Assembly: GCF_014356525.2 (NCBI RefSeq)
Contig: NC_052515.1
Span: forward strand, 23,939,212 to 24,003,211
Length of the DNA: 64,000 nucleotides
Source: Nilaparvata lugens
Taxonomy: Eukaryota; Arthropoda; Insecta; Hemiptera; Delphacidae
Direction: 5' to 3'
Shown: piece after piece, positions 31,813 through 45,700 of the stretch
How the letters are laid out: each line of letters starts with the position of its first letter
Position numbering within the stretch: the stretch's first letter is position 1
Program-made: the position numbers and the translations under genes
The notes under the pieces: model-generated
What the model saw: the letters and a program-made list of their open reading frames with translations, nothing else
Told to the model about the DNA's origin: nothing
The model's database searches: none

Positions 31813-33785
31813 AAAAATATCAGTTGAATCAATGTATCTAAAATGTATTCTAGGTACCCTGAGTTGAATAGAGTTTATTTTTTTTTTAATAAAGAGTGCT
31901 ATAAGATTTAATATTGTTCTATTAATTTAAAAAGTAGACCATGTTAATGAAGTGTTTTTTAGCTATCTTTATGTATGGATGAGCCTTTAACCATAGTTCC
32001 ACAATCGTACAGTAGCATTATCAAGCAATTATCCATTGATTACGTTTCATCTTCAAATATTTTAGATAATAAAAACGTCTATTCTTTACCATTATTTACA
32101 AATACAGGAGCATGTTAATTATTTCATTGATAAATAATCTTAACATAATATATCTCACACATTCTTTTATTAACATACAAAAATATCAATGCCACAGTAT
32201 CCAATGTTCACAATCATCCACTGCTTTCTGCTTAGAACTATGTTTAACAAAAATAGAAAACAGAATTTAGAAAAATAAAATTTTGAAAATTATTTTCATA
32301 AAATAAAACTATATAGTCGAGATTTAGGAGTTGTATGAAAATATACAGACCTAAGTACATTGGATGAGTATTATGTGCATTTCGAGATGAATGCACTTCT
32401 TGAAAATAAAATATATTGTTATCTTAATATTATTGATTACAATTTGGCTTATCTAGCTTTTGAGAGTACTTGAGTACAATTTATGGCCTAATATTACTAA
32501 AGTTGCAAGGTATTACGAGTAACTTGGTGAATGATAATCTGAAAAAGTTTGATATTTTAACTCAATTAACTATTGCACAAATAAACTGATTCTATAAATC
32601 AATATTTTTTTACAATTATTTGGATAACAATGGAATAAGAACTGTATCAAAGTAAAATAATATGGAATACCATGATACATTGAAAAGAGTGTGTTAAATA
32701 TAAAATTATTTGGTGGAGTATATAATCATATAATCATTCTCAGATGGAGAATAATAAAAATAATATTGATTCTAATGAACAGTTAAGCATTCAAGAATGA
32801 AAATATGATAACGATTCATAAAGAGAAAAATAAAAGTTTGAAGATATGTTTCATTGAACAAAATGTAGCTAAGGTTTTGAAGGTATTTATGAAAAATAAT
32901 ATAAATGAAAATATCAAAGCTAGTACTTAACACTATGAATGTTAATGGCATCTAAAACTAATGGTAGGTAAGTATAAAGTCTTACACATTAAACCATGTA
33001 AACTAATGTAAATCAAGGAGATTAATGAAAATTGCAAAGTGCAACAAAATCAAATTGGCAGGAACAACTACACTAAAAGCAAATAAATTGTTTAATTAGA
33101 TTCAACTAGAAGAAAATATAAAAGAAAAAATGAAACTATTTGTGCTATTAATATCTGTGGTGACGTAAATAAAATATCTACTTCATATAATCAAATTTGA
33201 TATCATAGAAGAAAAATTATGATAGCCTACCGTGTTTATGGCTACAAAACTCATAGAGGAATCACAATTTAATAATTTCGTTGTTATGAGTAAAGTTTTG
33301 TTTGAAATAGAGATGCTGATTTGGTATTGATCGACAATTTATGAAACCTTATAAAAGTAGTTTGTAAAGAGAATACAATACATAGAAAAAGAAAAAAGTA
33401 AGAAAAAAAACATTAAATATATTATACACTTTGTAAGTAATTGGATAACTTTGAAATATGATTTCATTTTTAATTATATTCTCAATAATTTTTATTTGAT
33501 AGATAAATGAACTTAACGCTGTAATAAAGCTAAAACATGACACATGATAAAAATATCTAATGCCAATACTTGAAAAAATTTACAATATTTTTATTGCACA
33601 AGATAATATCTCAATCTTTAGTAACAGTAAAAAGAGAGTCTTAAGGAAACTGTTTGTTCCGACCTCAAACGTATTTAAATGGGGTTATGCATTTCAGTAT
33701 TGGTGAAATGTTTTCCAAAGATATAACAACATATGAATTAAACTCACTTTACTAATAATTTCATTAAATCAAATTATTCAATATA
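31813..33785. other. Very AT-rich spacer
   Basis: Between the RasGEF gene and the pogo-like MITE. No coding or repeat feature recognised; it probably holds the RasGEF promoter or 5' UTR exon, which I could not place. Confidence 0.5.
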
Positions 33786-34109
33786 CAGTAGAACGTCGAT
33801 AATTCGGACGTCAAAAATCTGGATTCGTTTCTGGCAAGAAATAAAATTTTCGTACCTTCTGTCCTCGGCGCTAAGCTCCTTACTTTAGAGCGGGCGACGG
33901 GAGAATGGCGCGAAGCGAGGAGAAATTTTTAATGTATATACCTTATACTCTACCTACCAATAATTGAATACTGTATATGCAATTTTAACAGCTTAGTTTC
34001 TTGAATAGTGCGTGCTGACCTTTTTTTAACGTAATTTCGATAATCCGGATAATTTGACAATCCGGATGGGGTCCGGTCCCAATTAATCCGGATTATTGAC
34101 GTTCTACTG
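33786..34109. mobile_element. Pogo/Tigger-like MITE
   Basis: 324 bp with terminal inverted repeats CAGTAGAACGTCGATAAT... and ...GACGTTCTACTG, flanked by TA on both sides. The inner repeats carry ATTCGGA/TCCGGAT motifs. No transposase frame. Confidence 0.85.
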
Positions 34110-35428
34110 TATTATGAAAATCTTTCATACAATCATGTAGATTGCAATGGTTTGATGGAACAAACTAAAATAACATTCATACAGCTCTCAAAGTTGCTTA
34201 AACAAGCCTACAATCATCTTGGAATAAGTAGATTCCAATATTTATTATTATAAAATAATACACAAATCACAGCATCCAAGTATTGTGAGATTAACTAACG
34301 CACACTACTTTCATTAAGCTCCTAATGTAGGAGATACCAGAACTTCTGGTAAAAAATGTCAATTTATAAAAAATGTTAAAGAAAAATAAACTTCTAGGAT
34401 GTCCTTACGACCCTAGAAACTCTGGAGATTTGATTCCAGGAGACTGTACAAAGGTAACATATATATAAAGAACTGAGTTTTAGTAGTTTTCAGAACTTCT
34501 TCAATAAAAAGTATTAAATTAGAAAATTAGGTAGAACGTTTTTGGCAAACCCGGTTATTTTCCCTGAAACCCACAAGAAGTTTTCAACTGGAATTAGAGA
34601 ATATTTTTATAAACCTTGCTACTCCTGAGACCCCTAGAACATTCCCAACTAAAAATTAAGTCTTGAAGATAAGAAGTCCCAGAAAATTGGATTCCTGCAG
34701 TTTCTAGAACTGGTAACTAATGTGCTAAGTAAATCATATTTTAGTTCCAGACTTCTTGGAAGTAATCTGTTGGATTTCCGAACAATTATGTTGGGAAATA
34801 GGTAATACAGGCACCACCCAATTATCCCAGGGTTTCGCGTAACTTACCACTGATCAAATATTAGGACAATAGGATACTAACGTAGAATTATTATTTATCA
34901 ACAAGTGAGAATGTTTTTTCCCAGCTATGAAATCCCGGAATTTTCAAGCAAAAAAGCCCGTTCACCAAAGTACTTAATTGAATAAACAAAAACATTTCAT
35001 AAAATAGTATGACAAAAAAATTTTAGGGATTCCTGAAAATTCAATGTCATATTCAATTACTAAAAGATTGCAAATACTATAAAATCTCCAGAATAAAATT
35101 CCAGGACTTTCTAAAAGAACTATGTAATATAATAAATTTAGATAAACTCTTGAAGATAAAAAAATATCAAGTTTAAAAACTCTTAAGATTGGAAATCTAT
35201 GTAATATCGTAGGTAATCATAGTAAACATGTCTTACTAATAGAAGAGACTTAAAATTATGAGGTCAACTCATGCCTTTCTAACATCAAAGTTATGGGACC
35301 AATTCAAAATGTCTTACTAACATTTTAACTAACAAGTTATAGAATCCTACAGCGTCAACACCAGAGGACAGGCACAGATATAATTTAAAACAAAGTTTAA
35401 TGAATCTTACTTAATTGAATTCAATACG

Positions 35429-35785
35429 TTTTTAAGTGGTCTAATAAGCGAGTTATGGGTTTTTGAAGTGCTAAACTCCGTTTTCTTTCCAGATCATAAA
35501 CGGTTTCGAATTTTCCATTGGAGTTTTTTTTAATGCATTCAGTATATCATTGGCTTTGATTAATGCCAAAATAAACAAGTTATAGAATTTACAAAAAATG
35601 TTACTTTTTTATTCATGAACGATATGGGGAATAAAATGTTTTATTTTGGAAAGATACATTTTTGAATTTTTAAGAGAAGTTCTAATAATATAGTCGAAGC
35701 AGTTTATGATCTGGAAAGAAAACGGAATCTGGAAAGTTGCACTTTAACAACCCATAACTCGCTTATTAGACCACTTAAAAATTTC
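35429..35785. mobile_element. Inverted-repeat element downstream of SREBP
   Basis: Arms of ~83 bp share TCTAATAAGCGAGTTATGGG and GAAAACGGA-type blocks in inverted orientation, separated by ~185 bp. Confidence 0.7.
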
Positions 35786-36019
35786 AGTTGCCACTTTTTC
35801 TCATTCTTATAATGATCTTAACAATTATATTGAAAAAGATTATCCAATTTAAATAATAAAAAAGTGTATCAAACAGCATTAAGTGTTCATTGTACCAACT
35901 ACTTGGGAAACACAGATAATTATTTCAAACAAAGTTTAATCAATCTTAATTGAATTCAATAATAACTGAATTGGATAGTAATCCAATTATTGGATCGGAT
36001 TCTAGAATATAATTAACAA

Positions 36020-36470
36020 ACAATGAATCCTTCATTCAAGTGTAGATGATACCAACTACTTAGGAAAGACATATATAAGTGAAAAATCAGTTAATAGCTG
36101 TACTTCTAGCGATTTCATGAGCCTACAGCATTCCTGGACATAGAATAAACAATCTTATAGGATATCTTGTATAATTGAATGAAAAAGACTAAGAAATTGT
36201 CAAAAACCACAGATTTCAAATGTGTGGAATTTAAATCTGTGGTTTTTGACAATTTCTTAGTCTTTTTCATTCAATATGAATAATTACCACAATATCAACT
36301 TCTCAACTACACAAAAAGTATCTTGTATAAGTTTTATCTGTCTTGGAGAATTTTAATAACTAACAATGGATCCTTGTGCTGATATTACGAACTACTAAGG
36401 ACAGGCACAGATAAATTAGAACTCAGAAGCTTTATCTCCTAGCGATTTCATGAGCCTACAGCACTCCTGG
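36020..36470. repeat. Degenerate copies of the SREBP terminal exon end
   Basis: GCGATTTCATGAGCCTACAG with flanks occurs at 36109 and 36442, matching the coding end at 36571 (offsets about 460 and 127). The copies include the sequence following the stop. Confidence 0.78.
36174..36275. repeat. Perfect 43-bp hairpin downstream of SREBP
   Basis: Arms 36174-36216 and 36233-36275 are exact complements with a 16-base loop. It lies 271 bp past the SREBP stop, so it may be in the 3' UTR. Confidence 0.88.
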
Positions 36471-36545
36471 AGCATATTAATATTAATAGATCCTTCAGGT
36501 GCTGATGGAACCAACTCTTCAAGACAGGCACAGATAAATTCGAAC

Positions 36546-36760
36546 TCAGTTAGTAGCTGTAGCTCCGAGTGATTTCATGAGCCGATAGCACTCCTGCAGT
36601 CGCTTGCGATCCCCAATCCGTTCGAGGGTCTTGGCGGCCTCAGCAAGCATGCCCGAGTGTTCGCCAGGGAAGCAGAGCACAGGTGTGGGCAGGTGGCGAC
36701 ATGCCATGTACAGCGCAGTTGCGTGTTCACGGTCCCCGCCGCAGTCTTGCTGCGATTTGT
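36546..36760 (-). CDS. SREBP: SREBP terminal exon
   Basis: Codes [40 protein letters not shown], then [15 protein letters not shown] and [11 protein letters not shown], stop TGA at 36546-36548. Degenerate copies of its last ~20 codons and the following DNA lie downstream at 36367-36470 and 36020-36148. Confidence 0.94.
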
Positions 36761-39700
36761 CTGCCGAAACGAAACATTTATTTATTAACTGGATGAATAA
36801 ATAAATAAATTTTACTGTCATAAACCAACATAGGCAATTGACAAAGTCACAAAGTAAACAGAATATGAAACACAAAATACATTAATTCAGGTTTGAAACA
36901 AACCTCTACAAATTTTAAAAATGAGGAAACAGGCTATTGCCAAAAACTATTAGCTATTGATTAAAACTTCAAGCGATGCAATGAATAAAATGAAACTACT
37001 ACTACATTTTATTTAGTCTCAAATAGTCCAAAAAGTAGTTTAACTATCAATTTCAGAAGAAATGTGTTATAAGAGAAACACATATTCTATTTTTAGGGCT
37101 ACTGAAATTATTATTGAAACAAAATAGAAACTATCAAGTACCCTTTATTTTATCACAACTAGTTTTAACTCTTCAAGTGCTATTTCCAAGTGTAAATAAA
37201 TAACCAAGTACCCTTAAATTTATCACAACACAACTAGTTACAACTCTTCAAGTGTAAATTAAACTTGGAAATAGCTAGTAGTTGTGATAAAATGAAAGGT
37301 ACTTGATAATTTTCACTTTGTTTTGAGAAACACAATCATAGTCTGAAGCTTAGTGTAAATTCATGTTCATTTGACACCAAAAAGTATGTGAAGTGTAAAA
37401 GACTATTTTGAAGTGAAGTGTTACTTATGTTTAATTGAAATTAAGTGAAATGAAAGATTTTATTGAAGTGTAAAATTCAATCTTCCCAATAGAATTATGT
37501 GGATTGTGGAATAATACAACATTAATGTATACATGTTTAAATAACCAAATACAATATAATAATTGACCGAAGCGAAGCTGAGGTCTTAGTTTCGACTCGA
37601 TCGGTTTTTCTTTGTTTGTTTGTACCGCAGTTACAGTCGCAGTTATTGTCCGATTTGGATGAAATTTGGTATGCAAGTTCTTTGAAACAAGGCGCAGAAA
37701 CGTATGTGTAACGATTTTTTGTAAGACCTCCGTTTTTTTTGTAATATTTAAAAAACCGTAAACTAACCTAAAAATTTACTTCTTCCTATCTTTGAAGATA
37801 CAGCAATTCATGTTCCTACTTTTTCGCATCCACTGTTAAATGGGCATGGTGTCCAAGACGGTTAGAGCGTAGTTTGACACACTGTGGGACCCAGGTTCAA
37901 ATCTCGTTCCGATCAGTTTTTTTTGCAGACGATACTAATTGTTTTATTATTTAGTTTTATTTTAGTTATCAGGTACAATAATATTATTTTATTGTATGTT
38001 TTTTTGTGCATTTTTGTGTCGCTCTACAGTGTCTTTTGTTTTCCTTTAGGTATGAGATCGGAAACCGATTTGTGAGTATTAACATTCTGCATAGGCATAA
38101 CAAGCCATAACATTGAATCCACTTTTCATGAAAAACATCATTAGCAACCTCCTGTCATTGTCACCAACAAACTCATCTTATTTAGAATCATTTTCCATCT
38201 CACCATCGTCTGTGAGACGATTCATCATCTAAATTGCCTACTGCATATTACATTTTTCCGTCAGTTGACCGATTTCTTATAATTAATTATTAGAAAAGTT
38301 GTAATATATGTTTATATTGTAAATATGGAGACGATATAAAGGTACCTCCTTGATAAGTCCGGTGTCCCTGCAAACAGTGTCTCTAGCACTTTCAATGGAG
38401 AAAATAATAGATGACATGGCTAAATCTTCACAATATACTGTACTTACTGTACTGACCCTTCTCATTAGATTGAAAGTTGTATTCATGAGCGAGGTCTACT
38501 GTTCGCAGAACTACTAGTAATTACTGGGGATGTTGTAATAAAAAACGATCTGGGAATGTTGTGGTGGTAGAAAAGTATAGCGCTATCTGCTTTGTCGAAT
38601 GATAGACAAGGATAGCAACACCAATGTTAATCAAATACTGTCATTATAACGTGGACCTCACCATAGTTGTCGGGGACTTTGGTGAGTATTTTACTGTAGG
38701 ACATGACAAAGAAGAAGGTAGCGTTAATTTGAATTGATTTACCTTTGCCGCCACAGATGATGGAGGTGCGACTGGAGCGATGTCGCAGACACCTGTCGAG
38801 CAGTTGCCTTGTGCGACCGGGAGCCGCGCCAGCCATCAGCCGAGCCGTCGCCTCGTACAGGAACACACGGGCCAGGGCCGACTAAAACACAACATCTAAT
38901 CAATTCCTGTAGCCTATACAACCTTCGATATCAGATCGAATCAATTTAACCTATGTAATTTTTGAATAGATAAATTATTTAGTTAGAAATAGGGGATGTC
39001 AAGTGAAACGGAATTAAGTGATAGATGATTCATTTATTAATCTACTAACGGTTCATTGACAGGGTGGCCACCCATTTCAAAATAAAAAAATCATGAGAAA
39101 TTCCCAATTTTCCAGGTAGAGTATCCGCGGTATTTGAGGAACAAGATACATTCATAGAGAATTTATTATGGAAATCTTCAGTTTGATCTTCCATGAAGAA
39201 TTGCATATAGCATATTTGAATTTCCAAATATATTGAACATTTTTGACATGACAAGAATATCGGTGTTTTTAGAATGTTTATTTTATGTAGTTCACAAATT
39301 TTCACAATCATTTGTAACATCAATCAACATTGAATGAATTTGAACGAATTTTATTATTTTCAGTTACAAAATGATTTCTTATAGGTTGAATTTTTAGATT
39401 CTTATAGATTGATACCGCGGATCTTCACTATCTAACCTTTACAATTGAAGAGCTCGTTTCCAAAACCCACTAAGTCCAATATTATCAAAATTGAGTTATC
39501 ATATGATTCTGATCTCATTTTTTGAGAGCTATCTATCTATCCTACTGTTATTTTCCTAATCCCACTATTTACATTGTTATAAGAGTATAAAAAGTAGAAT
39601 TTTTTCCAAACCCAAGCTTAGTCCACGAACAATGTTTTCCAAATGCCACTGTGTGAAGAGCAATGGTTCTACGCATGCGCGCCGCCATCACGCATGCGCA

Positions 39701-42700
39701 CCAGACCAAATAGCACACAACGCCTATAGTGAGGTCCACGTTATAATGACAGTATTTGATCAACTTTGGTTTTGCTATCCTTGTCTATCATTCGACAAAG
39801 CCGGAGGTACTATCCTTTTCCAGGTTCACAACGATGCCAATTATGTTTTTGACAGTATAGAAAAAATATAATTAATTAATGCAGAGAATCGGCATCGTTA
39901 TTCTCCTATCTTTATCTACTGTCATTATAACGTGGACCTCACTAAACAGCATAGCACAAACCACTCGATGATGAAGAAGAGCCCTTCCTGTAAATTTCAT
40001 TTGAATAAATTTTTATATTTGGACTTTATCGTTTTCCTCTTCGATTCACTCACTCTTCAAAATATTATTTTTCTTTCAGTATTATTTTTCATTTTTAAAA
40101 AAATAAAACTTATTGTCTTTAATTTTCAAAGATAGCAGAAATATTCTGATTCATTCTGCATCATTCTGCAACATTCAAGATTTTACACAAACGGTATAAA
40201 TATTATGAAGAAGAGCCCTTCCTGTAATTTTTTTATATATTTAGACTTTATCAGTTCGCTTGATAATCAATTCACTTTTCAAAACTATTTTTTGTTCACT
40301 ATTATTTTTTATGTTTTTGAAATAAAACTAATTGTCTTTCATTGTACTTATTTATTGTAGCTCTACACTATCCTGATTTTTGATAATGATGATTCATGTG
40401 AAAAAATCTATTTTAGTCCTTTTTCATAGATTAACTCTCAAGATATATTATTTTTCTGTCATTTGGAGTGGGTTATGAGGAATTTGTATGTCTTAAAACC
40501 CTCAATAAAAATTATTCTTAAAAGTCTTGTTCATTTGCAATGCATTAAGAGTCCATGAAAGAGTGTCTTATGTTTTCCAAACTCATCTAAGTCCAAACAT
40601 TTTTTCCTAACTCCACTACGTCCATGGACTTAGTTGGTGTTTGGAAAAAAACCGTTGCAAATTTATTAATATCTCATTTAAAATTTAAGTCATTCATATA
40701 TTTTTATGTTTATTATCATAAGGAACATAGTTGGTAATAGAAAAAAGCTACTTCCTAGAATAATATGAATTGGAACAAAAAATCGTTCTACTGAAAAATT
40801 GTGATTTTGGACATAGTGGTTTTTGGAAACGACCTCTTCAATTGTGAAGAAACAAGTACACAAGAAAATTTAACACAGTAGTCTACTGTGAATAATACTT
40901 TTAGTTCATCTTGTATTTTTATTTAGAGTTTACTGAGTAAAATCCGAGAAGATAATCTATAACATGGATAAAAACAAGACAGAAAATTCCCATATACTTC
41001 AACTATAAGAATGTATAGACTCGGATTTATTGATATAATATTCATTCATAAGAATGTTAAATAGAAGAATATAAAATGTTCATTCAGTTATCCTGCCTCA
41101 ATTGAAATTTTAGCAAATAAAAACAATAATATTGAAATTATAATGGCATTACAAAAATAAGCCCTCTTAAAAATAGCTTTAAATAAAAATTTAAAATTTT
41201 TAGTTTAGTTATTAGTTTGAAGTGTAAATTGGACTTTTTGGAGTGAAAAGTGAAATCTAACCTCATTCTTTTTTGAAACTTTTATTTGTAACAATTTGGG
41301 AGAAGACAGTTTTGGGCTATGCCTGTTGTCTTCTCCCAATCATATTTTAATTATGATTTGTGATTGTGAATAAAATAGATAGAATAGATAGAATAGATAG
41401 ATAATAAATAATAAATTACAAACAATAATGAAACAAAAATAATCGAAAGATTTTTACGAAAAAAAGTTCTAAATAACAAAGGAACTGTTATCTTCCATGA
41501 TAATGAGATAATTGTGTTTAAAAGATAGTTTCTTTTACGAAGAGATAACAACCTAGTACCACAGACAAACAAATAGACAATAGTTATTTGTATATCTAGA
41601 GTGAAAAGTACTGTTTTTCTCCCTGAGGGAAAAGATTGAAGCCCGAGGCGATGCCGAGGGCAACAATAATTTTCCTGAGGGAGAAAAAGCATTTTTCACT
41701 CGTGATATACACAACATTTTTCCTCCACCTACATTTTTATAAAAACTGCAAATAAAATAATTTTTTAAAACGTACTTGACCAAACAATCTGTTACAACAA
41801 AATCTAAAAAGTAAACAGAAACAGCTGGCTTGTAATCACAGTTCTCCGCCGACAGCGCTATGTGCTATTGTTGGCAAAAGTTGTAACAACAATAGCCGCC
41901 ACAACTACAGCTATGATGAAGTTCCCGTTTCAAATTTGATTAGTTAATGAGGAATATTCGTTGGCTGGTATTTTGAATAACATGGAATAAAAAAAAAATT
42001 ATACATTGTTTTAGTATAGTGATATGAAGTTTGTAATAATTTTAGCATACAAACATAAATTTCATTTATATTGATCAAATGTCTGGTTGAGGTATTGAAT
42101 TTAGTTGATTTAATGACTACTCTATAAGCTTTCTCATCTAAGCTTAAGGTGCGTACAGATTTACGCGCCGCGAACATGAGCAATTCACTTTTAATCAGCT
42201 GATGCCAAGCTTTTTATATCTGTATCTTACCGTTTCTGTAAAAATACAGGTATAGTCAGCTGATTAAAAGTGAATTGCTCATGTTCGCGGCGTGTAAATC
42301 TGTACGCACCTTTAGACCTTCTAACCTATTTCAAATGTACGTTTTTAAAATAGAGATGCTTCCCATGTTATTTAAATTGAGTTACTTTTCCTCCCTAGGG
42401 AGTTTTTCTGTTTTTTAGCACCGAGAGCGAAAAAGTGTTATGTTCCAGGGAGTAAAGTAAGTACTTTAGACAGTAGGTGGAGGAAAAGTATTGTTAGATA
42501 CTGTAGTATTGTTAGATAAGATAGCTTATCCTTTCTTTATGCTAGTACATAGAATATACAGGTAGTAATAACAGTATATAATTAGAGTATTTTAATCAGT
42601 AGAGTAATAATAGTAATTGTATAAAACATAGTCCAAAAGTCTGCGATGTGTTTCCCAAAAATCAAAGTAAGCTCCATCCTTTTCAGAAGAAATTCTTCGA

Positions 42701-45700
42701 CACAGAATGTACACAGTAGAACCACCATACACTGGCTGTGCATTGCAAATGAATTGCACAATTTCGATACAATTGCAATGCAATTACAATGCAAGTCAAT
42801 GTATGGAACCTCATCTTCGTAGTTGCGGATTTCTAGACAGTCTTGAAGAATCGTAGCCATTAGCTTCCGATTGTAGATGCATTCAAATAAAATAAAACTA
42901 GAATACAGTTCAGAATACCATCTATTCATTCATTAACAATAATTATCGAATATTGTTAACAAATCTGTTTGTATCCCTAATTTAAATAATAAAAAAGAGT
43001 CTAGAATTGTTCATAATGTTAATAGTATTCTAGAGTGTATCAAGTTTAGTGAAGAGTATCTAATAGAGTGATTGTGTTCATGGGAGGTTGCGGTGCATGT
43101 ACGGCTTCGGCGAAGTGAGCAGTAACCAGAAACAACGATTGTGTTCATGGGAGGTTGCGGTGCATGTACGGCTTCGGCGAAGTGAGCAGTAACCAGAAAC
43201 CACGTGACTGGTGCACCACTACTTGATCCCACCGAACGAAAATCGAATTCTGGTTCAGCGTTTTTGGCGCGTACTTTTGAAATTAATCGTGTACAGATCG
43301 GTGTTGACAAAATAATAAAGGTGTTTTCAATATGAACATTTCAGCAATTATTTATTATTGAATCAATAATAATTATTAATTTATAATTTGAAAAAATATA
43401 TATTGTAATCATGTTTTTCCTTATAAAGTTTTTTTTTTAATAATTAATGATGGCTCGTGCTGTCATCAATGAACATTTGACTACTTTTTCTATGCAATAA
43501 GTGTTCATGAACAACACGTTTTATGGAATATTAGCAAAATGTTAATAATTGAAGTTTCTTGATTCATGTCTACTATCCAGACATTTATCTGGATAGATCC
43601 TGGCCTAGAAATAAATCAACAAAATATAGTATTCCGACTAATAGATAAACACATCTTAGTATAATAGAATAGTCGATAAAGCTAAAAAATAATAAACTTA
43701 CCAGCCAATAATGTATGAATTTCTTGCTTTTCGACTATTCTGTAATTGATTCCATCAATGGAATTAAATATACTTCGTACGCCTCATCCTTTTTAGTCTA
43801 TAGATTCTGGATGTGAAGACATAACCTAACAGAACAGCTGCAGACAACCAACGCTTTAACTCTCGACCAATACGAAGCGTTTATCCTGGTACCGGTTTTG
43901 TGGAACATACTTTTCGAGCGGTGCAAGTGAGCATGTACGCGGTGCAAGGGAGCATGCACCACTCCACTCTGTTCCAAGATGGCGACCGATACCTGAACTG
44001 TCAAAAGCTCCCACCGAACGCATTTCTGTGTCCTTGGTCGAAATCGTACATGTACCGCAACCTCCCATGAACACAATCAGTGATTAAGTATTCTAGAGGT
44101 GTTCAAACAAGTTTGAGTTTTTCTCCAAATAAATTCGTGGTACTTGACAAAATCTTAGGGTTTTCATCAATAATAAATATTACCACAACTCACCAAACAC
44201 TATGTCAATACAAGACACTCAAACACTATATTGATAGATTTTTTAAAGTTATTTCATTATTTATGTTACAAATTACACTAATGTAATAACAAAAAAAGGC
44301 AACCATTGTGTTATTTTTTCTTCCAAATTTAGGTGATGACACTGTCCAAAAAATAGTTGAGCTGTGTATATCTTACTTGTCGAATTTTCAATGCAAACAC
44401 TTCACATTCTGAATTTAGATAGATTGAAAACCAAAGTAAATAGCCTAACGAATTTAATATACATTATTTAATATACATTGATACTTACAATATCATTCTT
44501 AATGATGAGTTATTAGGAAATGAACAACAGGATTGAAGCCCAAAACTGATCCTTTCCCGAATGTAGATAGAAATTGTCCATAAATAGACTCAATAAACAC
44601 GAAAAACTGTAAATATTGAGCTACTTTGAAAAATAACTCAAAGTCGATAACTTAAATCACAATGTGAATAATTAAATGACGTGCTAAATGGGTATAATAC
44701 CCCAAACAGACCAGATTATAATATAAACGGTCATAATAGTAGGTTATTTGAACAAATACATAATTAATTATATTGGGAGGAAATTTGGCTACCTGGTTTT
44801 CTAAAAAGTACTGACAGTAAGAAAAATTTCAAAAAATATTTGAAAAAGTTCTGTATAGTGTACAAGGCTTCCTCTCAGACTCGAATTAGTGTTAACTTGA
44901 AGAACTATTGAATAGCATTTTTTACCTATCAAAATCAAAAATTCTTTATTGGTTCTTCAATAAAATACAAAAAAAAACTTTCAGCAAAATATAAGAAACC
45001 AATCACCTGCAAAGAAAATCATGTGCGCAGGTGAGAGTTGCTAATACAATTCAATATAGTATTTAGATCCAAAAATTACTTATAACAATGTATTGCCAGA
45101 TGGAATGATTAACACTAAAATGTTGATCCAAAAATAACACATAACAATGTTTTGCCAGGTGAAATGATTAACAGCTCTGTGATAAGTTCTAAATAGTGTG
45201 TTTGTCTTTTCTGTCCCAAAATTTTATAGTTTTTTCAAAGTTTGGAATTTTTCAATTATTTGTAATTAATTTAATTCAATTTAGAAGTATTTTTTCAATT
45301 TATAAATGATTTTTGTGGGTATGGATTTTGAATTGAGTGTGTAATTGAAGAATTTTGAAGTGACACATAACCTCTAGCTACATTTGGACTGTTGTAACCG
45401 TTTTGGACGTAAGTTAGCCTGTGGTACTTCTCTTCAAGTTGTATATTTCTGAATGTTGTAAATAAATAACACTCACCAAGACCTTGGCATGAGGCTTGTG
45501 GCAGTTGTTGAGCGACAAACTGCTATGCAGCAGCTCAGAAGCGGCGTCACACAGTTTGAAGACCACGTTGCGCTGTATCCGCCGCTGGCTGACAACGGCA
45601 CGCTTCACGCGGAACGCGGCTTGCACGGCGCGTGCCAGCGTGTGCGGCGCGGATGTTGCTCGTGCGTCCGTGTGTGGCGGCAGTGCGTCCACACGCGCAT

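Noticed and set aside
39569..39763. Minus ORF as the missing SREBP exon
   Set aside because: Contains no SREBP-like motif and partly overlaps the MITE end.
42582..42929. 115-codon minus ORF
   Set aside because: No recognisable domain, no matching exon structure; also tested as the missing SREBP segment and does not fit.
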